DNA of 64,000 nucleotides from Candidatus Limivicinus sp. (lineage in GTDB: Bacteria; Bacillota; Clostridia; Oscillospirales; Oscillospiraceae), in contig JARHZW010000091.1 in the NCBI GenBank assembly GCA_029264685.1, positions 1-64,000 of the forward strand. The letters run 5' to 3'. The notes below the pieces were generated by a model. It was not told the origin of the DNA, ran no database searches, and worked only from the letters and a program-made list of their open reading frames with translations. Made by a program: the position numbers and the translations under genes. Positions 55,158-64,000 of this stretch are shown one piece after another (position 1 is the first letter of the stretch; each line of letters starts with the position of its first letter).

Positions 55158-58100
55158 ATGAGAAAACACAGTATCAAACGAGGGCTATCTCTTTTGATGT
55201 GCTTTGCCATGATTTGCGGTATGATGACTTTTGGCTCTTTTGCCACAGAAGCCGCTGCAGACGAAGCAGTTTCCAACCCCAAAGCAGTGATTGACATTGT
55301 TGTCAATGTTCCTGCCGATTATCCGGGTACTTTTCTGGATTTCAAGGACGAATTGACCGCAAATCTCATTGCCAAAGGTATGGATCCAACTCTCTTCCGT
55401 ATTATCTCATCTGCTGTAAAGATAGATACAACGGAAACATCCGGTTGGTATATTTACGACCATTACTTAAGTCAGGATCAATATAACAGGCTTAATCTGA
55501 ATTCTGCCAAGCAGCCCTTCAGACAGGCTGATAACAACTATACCGACGGTCCGAGCGTAACCACTATAGAGGAGCAATTTGCCACCTCTCTCCCCACCAC
55601 CTGCAAAAACTTTGTGCGCCACATTGCTCCCTCCGTGAATGCGGCAGGCAAGGCAAGCATGACTTTTGCCGGCTACGGTTCCCAGCCTATGGCAGACTTT
55701 ATGATTTATCCCGCAGCCAGTGACTCCCGCCGTACCTTCAGCTTTGATATTGACGCAAAGGTTATAGATACTCACACCTTGGACGGTGCAGGTTTCTTTA
55801 TCAATGCGGGTATTCAGGGTTCCGGCTCTTCTGCCACACTAAACGGCTACCTGCTTTACTACAAGTTCTCAAGTGCCACCTCAGGAAATGTTTACCTCAT
55901 TCCTGTAAACGGTGTAAATGCATATAGTTTCCAGACCAGCAGTTTTAGCACCGGAAACAACATTGCCAGTGACTCATTCGCTCTGACCTCAACCAAAAAG
56001 GCCAGAATAGATGTTGACCTTCAGGCAGACAAAGTAACTGTTCAGCAGAGATATTATCAGGATGACGGCAGCTTCAGCGAAACCAAAACCCTGTTCGGCG
56101 GACAGGCCGTAGCTCTCAACCGCACAGGCTACAACGGCTTCGGTCCTATGGTCGGATATAGCAGCCACGGCTGTTCCAGCCTCTCCTCCTTCGGCTTCTC
56201 CGATTTGGAAATGAGCTATGAAGCCAGCGCATTTGACGCTCTGAAGAACCTTCAGTATTCAGAAGACGCAAAATACAAGTACTTCATCAACCTTGCAGGT
56301 ACCAGCGGTGACCCCGGTATCCCCAATAACAACGAGCTCTATCTGGAAGGTATCAAGCGTCTCACAAAGAACGAAATTTTCTACATCAGTAATGTGGATG
56401 ACGGTAAAATCCTGACCGAGCCCACTGAAAACTCCTCCGGTGTAGGCCCCGATAACGGTCTGTATGCTACCGAGTCTAATTACATTGACCAGATAGCAAG
56501 ATACATTGCCGAAAACTACAAAAATCAGGTAAAATACAATCCTCCCACCATTCAGCAGAAGAAAGACAAGCCTGTTGCCGACTTCACCATTGTTGATAAC
56601 ACTGATGAAACCAAGCAGGTTCTGACAATGCACCTGCAGCATTTAAAGGAAACCAACGGAAAAGTAACCGTTAAAATTAAAGACAAGTCCATTCCCGCCG
56701 ATACGGGTGCCAAAATAGATGGCTGGGCCTTAAAGATTTATGACCCGGACAATACCGTTGTGGCAGATTCCGGCGGATATAAGTCATCTCCCGATCAGCT
56801 GCCCACATACGAGTTTACCAAGAATTCAAGACAGGGAAGATATACCTTTGAGCTGGTCGTTAAAGACAACGCAGGATACGCATCTTCTATTTTCCAGACA
56901 TATCTGATTGCCTATGTGGATAACAAGCCTGCAAACATCACTGCTTCTTCCACAGGTATTGCTTCCAAAGCACAGGTCTCTCTTGTGGATACCGGTTGGG
57001 GTATCAGTGATGACGGCGTTATTCTGATTGAAAATCAGGGAAGCGGCGTTCTCAAGTACCAGATCGACGGCGGTGAGATCGTAACCCTGCCTAAGGAGGT
57101 TCATTCTCACAGCGTAGAAGTTCCTCTGACAGAAGCTGACCTTACAGTTACTGCCTGGGACGAATGCGGAAACCAGAGTACCCAGACTTTCAAAACCTCA
57201 CATGTAACCTTTAAAGACAAGGTCGCAGATGACTACTATATACTGTCAGGCGGCTCCTTAGGTCAGCTCCCCGAAGGACCCCAGAAGGAAAATGAGCTTT
57301 TCCAGGGCTGGGCAAAAGCAGACGGAACCATCGTTTCCACCAACACAGCAATTACAGAGAAGGAAATAGAGCTTCACCCTGTATATACAACTGAAGAGAT
57401 TACATTAACCTTCAACGCCAACGGCGGTAAGTTTGGCGAAGGTCAGACTACTGTTCAGATCAAGGTTCCTAAGGGCAGTATGGTAATCGACCACCTGCTC
57501 AGCGGCGATAAGCTGCCTGCCTATGACGGCTATACCTTCAACGGTTGGGAAACAATCGATCATCAGCAGATTTCTACCCAGAAAGCGGACGGTGACATGA
57601 CCCTGAATGCAACATGGAAGAAAGCAAGCTTCAAGCTTATCTTCGATGCAAACAAGGGTACTCTCGGTAAGCTCAAGGTAAAGAATGTTCAGTTTGGTGA
57701 CAACATACTCAACGCTACGAAGCTTGACGAAGCAAACAACCCCTATCAGGGAACATCCCTGCCCACAAGGGAAGGCTTTAAATTCACCGGCTGGGCAGCC
57801 ACTCCCGAGGGAACTGCAATTGATCCTTCCGCCACAATGCCCGCCGAAGACTACACTGTCTACGCTCAGTGGGCAAAGGACGATACCAAGTACATTGTAA
57901 GCTTTGACAGCCAGGGCGGCAGCCCCGTAAACAGCAAGTCCTATCCCACTTCTCAGTCCAACTACGGTTCCCTGAACACTCCCAGCCGTTCCGGATATAC
58001 ATTTGACGGTTGGTATGATGAAGCAGGAACACTCCGTGAATCCAACGGTGCTGTATATCAGCAGGCAGACCACACTCTGACTGCCCACTGGACAGCCAAA

Positions 58101-61100
58101 GATGACACCCAGTACAAGATAGAGTACTACACAAAGACAGATTTAGGATATAGCAGAGTTGATTCCGAGACTGTTATAAAACGTGGTACCACCGACACCG
58201 AATGCAGTGTCACCCCTGAAGATATAAAGCAAATATCCGGATACTGGTACAACGAAAACAGCGATAACAATGTTCTCTCCGGAACCATTACAGGTGACGG
58301 TAAGATGACCCTGAAGCTCAGCTACGACAGATACTTCAATATAAATACCAGCTCCAAGGGCAACGGTTCCATTTCTGAATCTGCCACAGTAAATGAAGGC
58401 TCTTCTCACACTGTTACATGGCAGCCTCAGGAAGGCTATGTTGTTCACCGTGTAATGGTAGACGGAGTTATCCGTGATGAATTACTGGCTCAGAACAGCT
58501 TCACCTGGAACGACATCCACGGCAACCACCAGATTTATGTTGAATTTGTTCCTAACGGTTCTACCGGCGGAACTGATCCTGTAATCGGTGAAAACAAATA
58601 CTATCAGATCAAAACCACAGTTAAGGGCGTTTACGGCTCCTGCGATATTACACCTACACAGTCTGTCCCTAAAGGTTCTGACCATGCTGTTGACTGGAAA
58701 GTAAAGGACAACTACTATGTAGCCTCTGTAACTGTTGACGGCGTAGAATACAGCGTTGATACAACTCATGTTGACTTTACGGCAGTGGAAGCAAACCACG
58801 AAGTAATTGTAGAAGTTAAGCCCATTGTCTATCCTTCCATAGGCGGTAATGCAACCGACGGTTACTACACTGTCACTGTGAACCGTTACGGCGGAAACGC
58901 CACAGACACTCCTGTCAGCGACAGCTGCGTTGTAAAGCCCGGTGACAGCAAGACAGTTACATGGAGCGCTTCCAACGGCTACCATGTGGTTCGTGTCACT
59001 GTAGACGGCGTTGAGCTTGACGCGGATGCCATTAAGGCCGGAGCATTCCAGTTTGACAATATCAGCGCAAACCATGTAGTTGATGTTTACATTGCCACAG
59101 ACGGCGATAACATCGGCAACTGGGATAACATGATAAATGTATCCACCCAGCTGATCGGCGCTCCCGGAACAATTACTGCCGGCGCAACTCTTGCAGTTGG
59201 CAGCGATTATACCGTAACATGGAATCCTGTTCTCCAGACCGGCACCGATCCCTCAGATCCCAACTACAGCATTTATCAGATAGACAGAGTTGAGGTCAAT
59301 GGTGAAGCAGTTACTGTAGACGGCAATTCTCTCCAGTTTACTCAGCTGGATCAGAACAAAGATGTTAAGGTCTATGTAAAGCCCATTGTCTTCAGCGTTA
59401 ATGTTTCAAAATACGGTAACGGCACCGTAAGCCAGTCCAAGACCTTGTTCCAGGGCCAGAATTATGTCGGCATTCTCGGAACCCCTGCTGAGGGACACCA
59501 GGTTGTAAAACTTATTGTTGACGGCGTTGAGCAGGTTAACTCCGATATGGCTCTGTTCGGCGGCCCTGTTACCGAAAATGTTCAGATTGAACAGGCAACT
59601 CTCGATGGAGTTAAAATAAATATCAGCTCCATCAGCAAAGATCATGAAATCATCGTGTACTTCTCCGCTATTGACAACGAAAACATCCCAACCGAAGACG
59701 AAGTAGTTAATGTAACTGCCAAAATCATCGGTGGAACGGGCATTATCAATGGCACCGGTGTATTCGCAAAGGGTGAAAGCACCAATGTTACCTGGACTTT
59801 GGAAAGCGGTTATGTTGTAACCGATGTTAAAGTCAACGGTCAGTCTCAGGGACCCATTGAAGGCGGAATAAGCCTCGGAGACCTTCAGAATAACACCAAT
59901 GTGGAAATATTCGTAGCCAAAAAGACTGATGGCGACGGTGTTATTCCTCAAGACGGCGGCAACGGCGGTCAGACCGGACAGCAGTTTACTGTATCCACCG
60001 AAATTATCGGCGGCCCCGGTACAATTACCAACAGCGCCATCGTAAATCAGGGAAGCAATCACACCGTTGATTGGAAAATTTCCGAAAACGGCTATGTTAT
60101 CAGAGATGTAATTGTTGACGGTGTCAGCAGACCTGATCTGATAACTCAGAATGGCATCGGAAGTGTAACCTTTGAACAGATTGCCGAAGATCACAAGGTA
60201 GTAATCATTGTTGGTAAATCCTCAAGCGTTGATGTTGATGTTGACGGTGACAAGATTCCCGATGTCAACATTGATACCGACGGTGACGGCAAGCCCGACA
60301 TCAATATTGACCTTGACGGCGACGGTAAACCTGAGATCAACATTGATACGGACAACACAGGAAAGTGGAAACCCAGCAGTCAGGGTGGAAACAATGATGG
60401 TATCTGGAAGCCCGATACCAATCTTGACACTAACGGCGACGGAACCGTTGATGTAGAGCACGGGTTCAGACCCAATTACGACAATAACGGCGACGGTATA
60501 GACGACAACTGGAAGCCCAACAAGGATGTTTACCCCGACGGTCTGGCAAATCCCGGCTATGATACTTCCAACCCCAATGTCAACATTGATAAGGACGGCG
60601 ACGGAAATCCCGACATCAACATTGATACCAACGGTGACGGTAAGCCCGACATAAATGTTGATACTAACGGCGACGGAAATCCCAACATCAATATTGATAA
60701 AGATGGAAACGGAACTCCCGACATCAACATTGATACCAACGGTGACGGAAACCCTGATGTCAACATTGATAAGGACGGCGACGGAAATCCCGATATCAAC
60801 ATTGATAAAGACGGTGACGGAAATCCCGACATCAATATTGATACCAATGGTGACGGCAAGCCCGATGTGAACATCGACACCAACGGCGACAAGGAGCCTG
60901 ATATTAACATTGACACCAACGGTGACAAAGAGCCCGACATCAACATTGATACCGACGGCGACAAAAAGCCCGACACAAACATTGACACCAACGGTGACGG
61001 CAAGCCCGACATCAATATTGATACCAATGGTGACGGAAAACCCGATGTAAACATCGACACCAACGGAAACGGCAAGCCCGACATCAACATTGATAAGGAC

Positions 61101-61454
61101 GGCGACGGAACTCCCGATATCAACATTGATAAAGACGGTGACGGTAAGCCCGACATCAACATTGATACCAATAAGGACGGCGAGCCCGATATCAATATCG
61201 ACACCAATGGTGACGGTAAACCTGATATCAATATCGACACCAACGGAAACGGCAAGCCCGATATAAACATCGACACAGACGGTGACGGCAAACCTGACAA
61301 AAACATAGATGCTGACGGCGACGGAGTAGTTGATTCCAAGCCCACCGGTGTTAAGACCGGTGACCCCATGTTTACATGGGTTATCATCCTGTGTGTATCT
61401 TTCTGTGGTACAATTACTCTTCTGGTTATGCTTAAAAAACGTACCGAAAAGTAA
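55158..61454 (+). CDS. Giant repeat-rich surface protein (adhesin-like): InlB-type repeats, ~75-aa repeats, Asp-rich 12-aa repeats, C-terminal TM anchor
   Basis: Signal peptide MRKHSIKRGLSLLMCFAMICGMMTFGSFA; LTFNANGG..GYTFNGW, FDSQGGSPV..SGYTFDGWYDEAG; DINIDTNGDGKP array; VKTGDPMFTWVIILCVSFCGTITLLVMLKKRTEK. Confidence 0.92.
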   Translation: MRKHSIKRGLSLLMCFAMICGMMTFGSFATEAAADEAVSNPKAVIDIVVNVPADYPGTFLDFKDELTANLIAKGMDPTLFRIISSAVKIDTTETSGWYIYDHYLSQDQYNRLNLNSAKQPFRQADNNYTDGPSVTTIEEQFATSLPTTCKNFVRHIAPSVNAAGKASMTFAGYGSQPMADFMIYPAASDSRRTFSFDIDAKVIDTHTLDGAGFFINAGIQGSGSSATLNGYLLYYKFSSATSGNVYLIPVNGVNAYSFQTSSFSTGNNIASDSFALTSTKKARIDVDLQADKVTVQQRYYQDDGSFSETKTLFGGQAVALNRTGYNGFGPMVGYSSHGCSSLSSFGFSDLEMSYEASAFDALKNLQYSEDAKYKYFINLAGTSGDPGIPNNNELYLEGIKRLTKNEIFYISNVDDGKILTEPTENSSGVGPDNGLYATESNYIDQIARYIAENYKNQVKYNPPTIQQKKDKPVADFTIVDNTDETKQVLTMHLQHLKETNGKVTVKIKDKSIPADTGAKIDGWALKIYDPDNTVVADSGGYKSSPDQLPTYEFTKNSRQGRYTFELVVKDNAGYASSIFQTYLIAYVDNKPANITASSTGIASKAQVSLVDTGWGISDDGVILIENQGSGVLKYQIDGGEIVTLPKEVHSHSVEVPLTEADLTVTAWDECGNQSTQTFKTSHVTFKDKVADDYYILSGGSLGQLPEGPQKENELFQGWAKADGTIVSTNTAITEKEIELHPVYTTEEITLTFNANGGKFGEGQTTVQIKVPKGSMVIDHLLSGDKLPAYDGYTFNGWETIDHQQISTQKADGDMTLNATWKKASFKLIFDANKGTLGKLKVKNVQFGDNILNATKLDEANNPYQGTSLPTREGFKFTGWAATPEGTAIDPSATMPAEDYTVYAQWAKDDTKYIVSFDSQGGSPVNSKSYPTSQSNYGSLNTPSRSGYTFDGWYDEAGTLRESNGAVYQQADHTLTAHWTAKDDTQYKIEYYTKTDLGYSRVDSETVIKRGTTDTECSVTPEDIKQISGYWYNENSDNNVLSGTITGDGKMTLKLSYDRYFNINTSSKGNGSISESATVNEGSSHTVTWQPQEGYVVHRVMVDGVIRDELLAQNSFTWNDIHGNHQIYVEFVPNGSTGGTDPVIGENKYYQIKTTVKGVYGSCDITPTQSVPKGSDHAVDWKVKDNYYVASVTVDGVEYSVDTTHVDFTAVEANHEVIVEVKPIVYPSIGGNATDGYYTVTVNRYGGNATDTPVSDSCVVKPGDSKTVTWSASNGYHVVRVTVDGVELDADAIKAGAFQFDNISANHVVDVYIATDGDNIGNWDNMINVSTQLIGAPGTITAGATLAVGSDYTVTWNPVLQTGTDPSDPNYSIYQIDRVEVNGEAVTVDGNSLQFTQLDQNKDVKVYVKPIVFSVNVSKYGNGTVSQSKTLFQGQNYVGILGTPAEGHQVVKLIVDGVEQVNSDMALFGGPVTENVQIEQATLDGVKINISSISKDHEIIVYFSAIDNENIPTEDEVVNVTAKIIGGTGIINGTGVFAKGESTNVTWTLESGYVVTDVKVNGQSQGPIEGGISLGDLQNNTNVEIFVAKKTDGDGVIPQDGGNGGQTGQQFTVSTEIIGGPGTITNSAIVNQGSNHTVDWKISENGYVIRDVIVDGVSRPDLITQNGIGSVTFEQIAEDHKVVIIVGKSSSVDVDVDGDKIPDVNIDTDGDGKPDINIDLDGDGKPEINIDTDNTGKWKPSSQGGNNDGIWKPDTNLDTNGDGTVDVEHGFRPNYDNNGDGIDDNWKPNKDVYPDGLANPGYDTSNPNVNIDKDGDGNPDINIDTNGDGKPDINVDTNGDGNPNINIDKDGNGTPDINIDTNGDGNPDVNIDKDGDGNPDINIDKDGDGNPDINIDTNGDGKPDVNIDTNGDKEPDINIDTNGDKEPDINIDTDGDKKPDTNIDTNGDGKPDINIDTNGDGKPDVNIDTNGNGKPDINIDKDGDGTPDINIDKDGDGKPDINIDTNKDGEPDINIDTNGDGKPDINIDTNGNGKPDINIDTDGDGKPDKNIDADGDGVVDSKPTGVKTGDPMFTWVIILCVSFCGTITLLVMLKKRTEK
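58330..60219 (+). repeat. Seven degenerate ~75-90 aa repeats within surface protein
   Basis: Recurring pattern GxGxIxxSATVxxGSxHTVTWxxxxGYVVxxVxVDGV..I..NHxVxVxV. Confidence 0.75.
60576..61331 (+). repeat. 21 tandem 36-bp units (12 aa, DINIDTNGDGKP)
   Basis: Counted by eye from translation NVNIDKDGDGNP through DKNIDADGDGVV; 21 x 36 = 756 bp. Confidence 0.92.
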
Positions 61455-61534
61455 AGCATAAATTCAGGTGTTTTTCCTGAATCCAGCAATGTTGAATGCT
61501 GTGCAGTCCAACGCTCACGCATTTACAAAAACTA

Positions 61535-61559
61535 TCGCCGGACACTTAGTGTCCGGCGA
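61535..61559 (+). terminator. Hairpin after surface protein gene
   Basis: TCGCCGGACAC-TTA-GTGTCCGGCGA. Confidence 0.6.
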
Positions 61560-61565
61560 TTCAGT

Positions 61566-61802
61566 TTGTCAAAAAACTTCCAATATTTCCCCCGTTTCCT
61601 GTATAATAACGGAAACGGGGTTTTCATTATGGACCAATGGCAAAAGGATTCAAGAGAGACTTAAATGTGCTGCCATGAATCTGAAAAAGCTGGCAGTACG
61701 GAGCTGGAAAAGCTCTATACTATATCACTTTACTGCTGTTTTTTACCTGTATAACGCCAGAACCACTGTTTTGACTTAACAAAAACAGTGGTTCTTTGAC
61801 AA
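61566..61802. mobile_element. Short transposase-derived remnant with terminal inverted repeats TTGTCAAA/TTTGACAA
   Basis: Encloses C-terminal transposase-like peptide and hairpins 61590-61620 and 61760-61794. Confidence 0.45.
61621..61779 (+). pseudogene. C-terminal fragment of a DDE transposase (IS1182-like)
   Basis: FSLWTNGKRIQERLKCAAMNLKKLAVRSWKSSILYHFTAVFYLYNARTTVLT*, resembles the NLKKL C-terminal tail; no catalytic part present. Confidence 0.6.
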
Positions 61803-61806
61803 GCTA

Positions 61807-61836
61807 AAATCCCTTAACCGTTGGTTAAGGGATTTT
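61807..61836. terminator. Terminator of FtsX-like permease gene
   Basis: AAAATCCCTTAACC-GTT-GGTTAAGGGATTTT. Confidence 0.8.
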
Positions 61837-61840
61837 CTTT

Positions 61841-63952
61841 TTAGCTGATATTCAGAAACTTCCATGATTTTTTCACGGTGTAACGGTACAGCCCGTAGAA
61901 ACCGCAGGACATAAGGGCAACGATCAGCAGGCAGGCGGCAAGACCCAGCTGTTCACTGCGGTCAATTACTCCGTCGCCGCCGTTAGCGGCCAAAATAAGA
62001 ATGAAGAAAGCAAGTATAAGCAGAGTACCTATTAAAACAGGGGCAAGGAACACTCGCTTTACCTGTCCTTTTGAGGTTTTCCTCAGGTAAGAGTTGGAAG
62101 CACCCAGTTTTCTCAGGTCTTCATATACCCATGAATTGGTGAGCATCAAGGTCTGACTGCGTGTGTAGAGGATTACCGCAACCGCTGCAAAGCAGACAAT
62201 GGCAACGAACACAAACAGCAGCATAAAAACCGCAAAGTTTGAGACAAAGTCGCCCTGATCCAGAACCCGGAATTTAGGCATATACATCCAGTTCATGCGG
62301 AAATCCGAGCTGTCCGGCTTAGAGGGGTCAATGTCAGGAAAGCTTGCCCGATCGGGGCTTTCGGGGTCAAGAAAATATAGCTGACCTTGGGACAGCTCAT
62401 ATTCCCTGATTATTCTGTCGTAGCCGTCAAAGCGAGTTGCCTCTGAGCCTGAATGCTGCACAATGGTGTAGAAAAGCTCTTTGGCAAAGGGATAGCTGTC
62501 GTTTTCGGCGTTGAAAACTACACGAACCGTCTGCCAGTCGGGAGTTAAGCCCTCAGTTATTTTGGCATAGTCATTGTCGTTTAGGACATGAATTTCACGG
62601 AACATATCGCTTTTAAGGGGTTCGGCTACTGTACTTACAGGCAGTCGGCTTCCTGTTACGGGATTTGTTACCAGACTGATTTGGCTGAAATCTCCGTAAC
62701 GGTCCAGAGTTGCGGCGCTTTCACCGGAGTTCAGCACCAGATTATCTCCCGTAAGGCTGTTCCATGCGGAGACGGAAAGAAATGGGGATTCTCTTAAAAC
62801 CGGTGCGTACTCCTCGGTATAGGTAGTACCCAAAGGGCCTTCCTCTTCTATGTAGCGGTTTCCGTCCACCGCAAGGGAAGCGGAGGGCGTTTCCACATAG
62901 TCCCTGACTGTGACGGAGTACTCTGAGGCAAGGTCTTCAATTTCGTCTTTGCCTATCATATCCTGATCTGCACGGTAGAAAAATGAGTAATCCATTGGAC
63001 GACCTGCAATCTCGGTACGGCCGGGCGCCATCATTATAGGAGTGTAGAAGGAGGCAAAGTAGGCACCTGCCACAAGCACTGTTACCACAAGCATATTGCG
63101 GACGGTCTGCCGTCCCTGAAACTGCATCATTCCGTTTTCAATCAGGTGTGCATAGCGGCTTTTACCACGGTGCCAGCCGCCTACAACGGTGAAAAGCAAC
63201 ACCCGGTAAAGACCGATGAGTGCAGGCAGATAGAAAGGTGCTGTGAATATAGAGGGAGCGTACCAGTGCAGTACCTTTACGCAGAAGGTGGGAGCAAAAT
63301 AGCCCAATGAGCCGCCTGCAACTATAATTAAAATACCTCCCCAGCCGTACCGACGGGGCACGGCTCGAACAGGTTCGGCTCTGTGGCTCTCCTGTATAAT
63401 CTCCAGTACGTTTACACGCTTTAAAAATCTGTGCTCCATTGCAAGCAGAGTTATCAGAACAAAGGTCAGAAACAGACCGGGGATAATGTAGCCACGCCAG
63501 TCGAATATGAGTGCCATTTCAGGGGTGTCCACCAAGGTGAGACGGAACACCCACCAGATTATCCAGCATAGGGGAGCGCCCAGTATAATTCCCGCAACAC
63601 AGGAGGCAAGAACCAGACTGACCACCTCACGGCGAAGCTGCTGTCCCAGAACCTTGCGTCCGGCACCAAGAGCCAGAAGCGTGCCGGTTTCTCTGGATTT
63701 ATAGCGGAAAAACAGACCTGAGGCGTAGACGGAAAAAGCGCAGCAGCCTATAACCGCCAGTATGAAAACCATCATTACCTGTTTTCTGGAGTCGCCGCCT
63801 TCGGGCAGAGTGTTCTGCACGGTGGGAGAGTACATTATCATGCAGAAGGTGGTAATCAGCAGGGATGCGAAAAAGAGGCAGGCAGAGAGCAGCCTGTACT
63901 GTCCCTTACCGCTTTTCCGAAGGGCGGCAAATACGGAATGCAGATCTTTCAT
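61841..63952 (-). CDS. FtsX-like ABC transporter permease
   Basis: 703 aa; N-terminal TM, YKSRETGTLLALGAGRKVLGQQLRREV; C-terminal EDLRKLGASNSYLRKTSKGQVKRVFLAPVLIG. Confidence 0.88.
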   Translation of the reverse strand: MKDLHSVFAALRKSGKGQYRLLSACLFFASLLITTFCMIMYSPTVQNTLPEGGDSRKQVMMVFILAVIGCCAFSVYASGLFFRYKSRETGTLLALGAGRKVLGQQLRREVVSLVLASCVAGIILGAPLCWIIWWVFRLTLVDTPEMALIFDWRGYIIPGLFLTFVLITLLAMEHRFLKRVNVLEIIQESHRAEPVRAVPRRYGWGGILIIVAGGSLGYFAPTFCVKVLHWYAPSIFTAPFYLPALIGLYRVLLFTVVGGWHRGKSRYAHLIENGMMQFQGRQTVRNMLVVTVLVAGAYFASFYTPIMMAPGRTEIAGRPMDYSFFYRADQDMIGKDEIEDLASEYSVTVRDYVETPSASLAVDGNRYIEEEGPLGTTYTEEYAPVLRESPFLSVSAWNSLTGDNLVLNSGESAATLDRYGDFSQISLVTNPVTGSRLPVSTVAEPLKSDMFREIHVLNDNDYAKITEGLTPDWQTVRVVFNAENDSYPFAKELFYTIVQHSGSEATRFDGYDRIIREYELSQGQLYFLDPESPDRASFPDIDPSKPDSSDFRMNWMYMPKFRVLDQGDFVSNFAVFMLLFVFVAIVCFAAVAVILYTRSQTLMLTNSWVYEDLRKLGASNSYLRKTSKGQVKRVFLAPVLIGTLLILAFFILILAANGGDGVIDRSEQLGLAACLLIVALMSCGFYGLYRYTVKKSWKFLNIS

Positions 63953-64000
63953 TCACTTTTCACCTCGCTTAATTTGCCGATCATATCCAGCAGCTCGTCC
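63949..64000 (-). CDS. C-terminal end of the upstream gene, presumably the cognate ABC ATP-binding protein (truncated by window edge)
   Basis: Translates as DELLDMIGKLSEVKSE*, ATGA overlap with permease start; identity inferred from context. Confidence 0.5.
   Translation of the reverse strand, partial: DELLDMIGKLSEVKSE

Noticed and set aside
57405-60194. Several minus-strand ORFs (57405-58088, 58482-59075, 59406-60194)
   Set aside because: Antisense to the surface protein gene; no start-site context or recognisable family.
60576-61331. Regular 36-bp repeats resembling a CRISPR array
   Set aside because: Units are contiguous without unique spacers and encode a uniform in-frame 12-aa repeat; no cas genes.
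60557-61522. 321-aa minus ORF with SGLPSPLVSMLMSG repeats
   Set aside because: Reverse-strand shadow of the 36-bp coding repeat; a 36-bp unit keeps all six frames open.
61468-61779. 103-aa ORF MFFLNPAMLNAVQ...
   Set aside because: N-terminal half crosses intergenic hairpins; only the C-terminal ~50 codons look transposase-derived, so called as a remnant rather than a gene.

Overview
This 64 kb window looks like chromosome from a spore-forming Clostridia/Oscillospirales-like Firmicute. The taxon is inferred from gene content only (spoIID, dipicolinate synthase spoVFA/B, Feo, a BMP-type nucleoside ABC operon, a tricarboxylate TTT transporter). I saw no tRNA, rRNA, CRISPR array or intact prophage. 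Most of the window is ordinary housekeeping and transport DNA: the mutS 3' end, trmO, folA/thyA, spoVFA/B, feoAAB, a nup-like ABC operon, a paired ABC exporter, ECF sigma/anti-sigma, ribokinase, NSS, TTT and APC transporters, DUF4173/YozG/DUF2975, CNNM/CorC, MATE, and an FtsX-like permease. The signals most worth a second look are: (1) a dyad GTTAG-N6-CTAAC occurring five times, three in the feo operon and two in front of a DUF3793-flavodoxin operon about 35 kb away, which suggests a shared metal regulon; (2) a 2.1 kaa surface protein with a 21-unit, 12-aa Asp-rich repeat array, seven degenerate ~75-aa repeats, a non-LPXTG C-terminal anchor and a leader with an internal terminator; (3) an HTH-aminotransferase fusion preceded by repeated TTGAACTTT boxes; (4) structured 5' leaders of the CNNM and NSS transporters; (5) an orphan solute-binding lipoprotein divergent from a membrane-bound AraC-type regulator; (6) nearly identical lipoprotein leader/linker DNA on two unrelated binding proteins; (7) a small transposase-derived remnant with short terminal inverted repeats. 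All family names come from reading the translations by eye; no database search was run.
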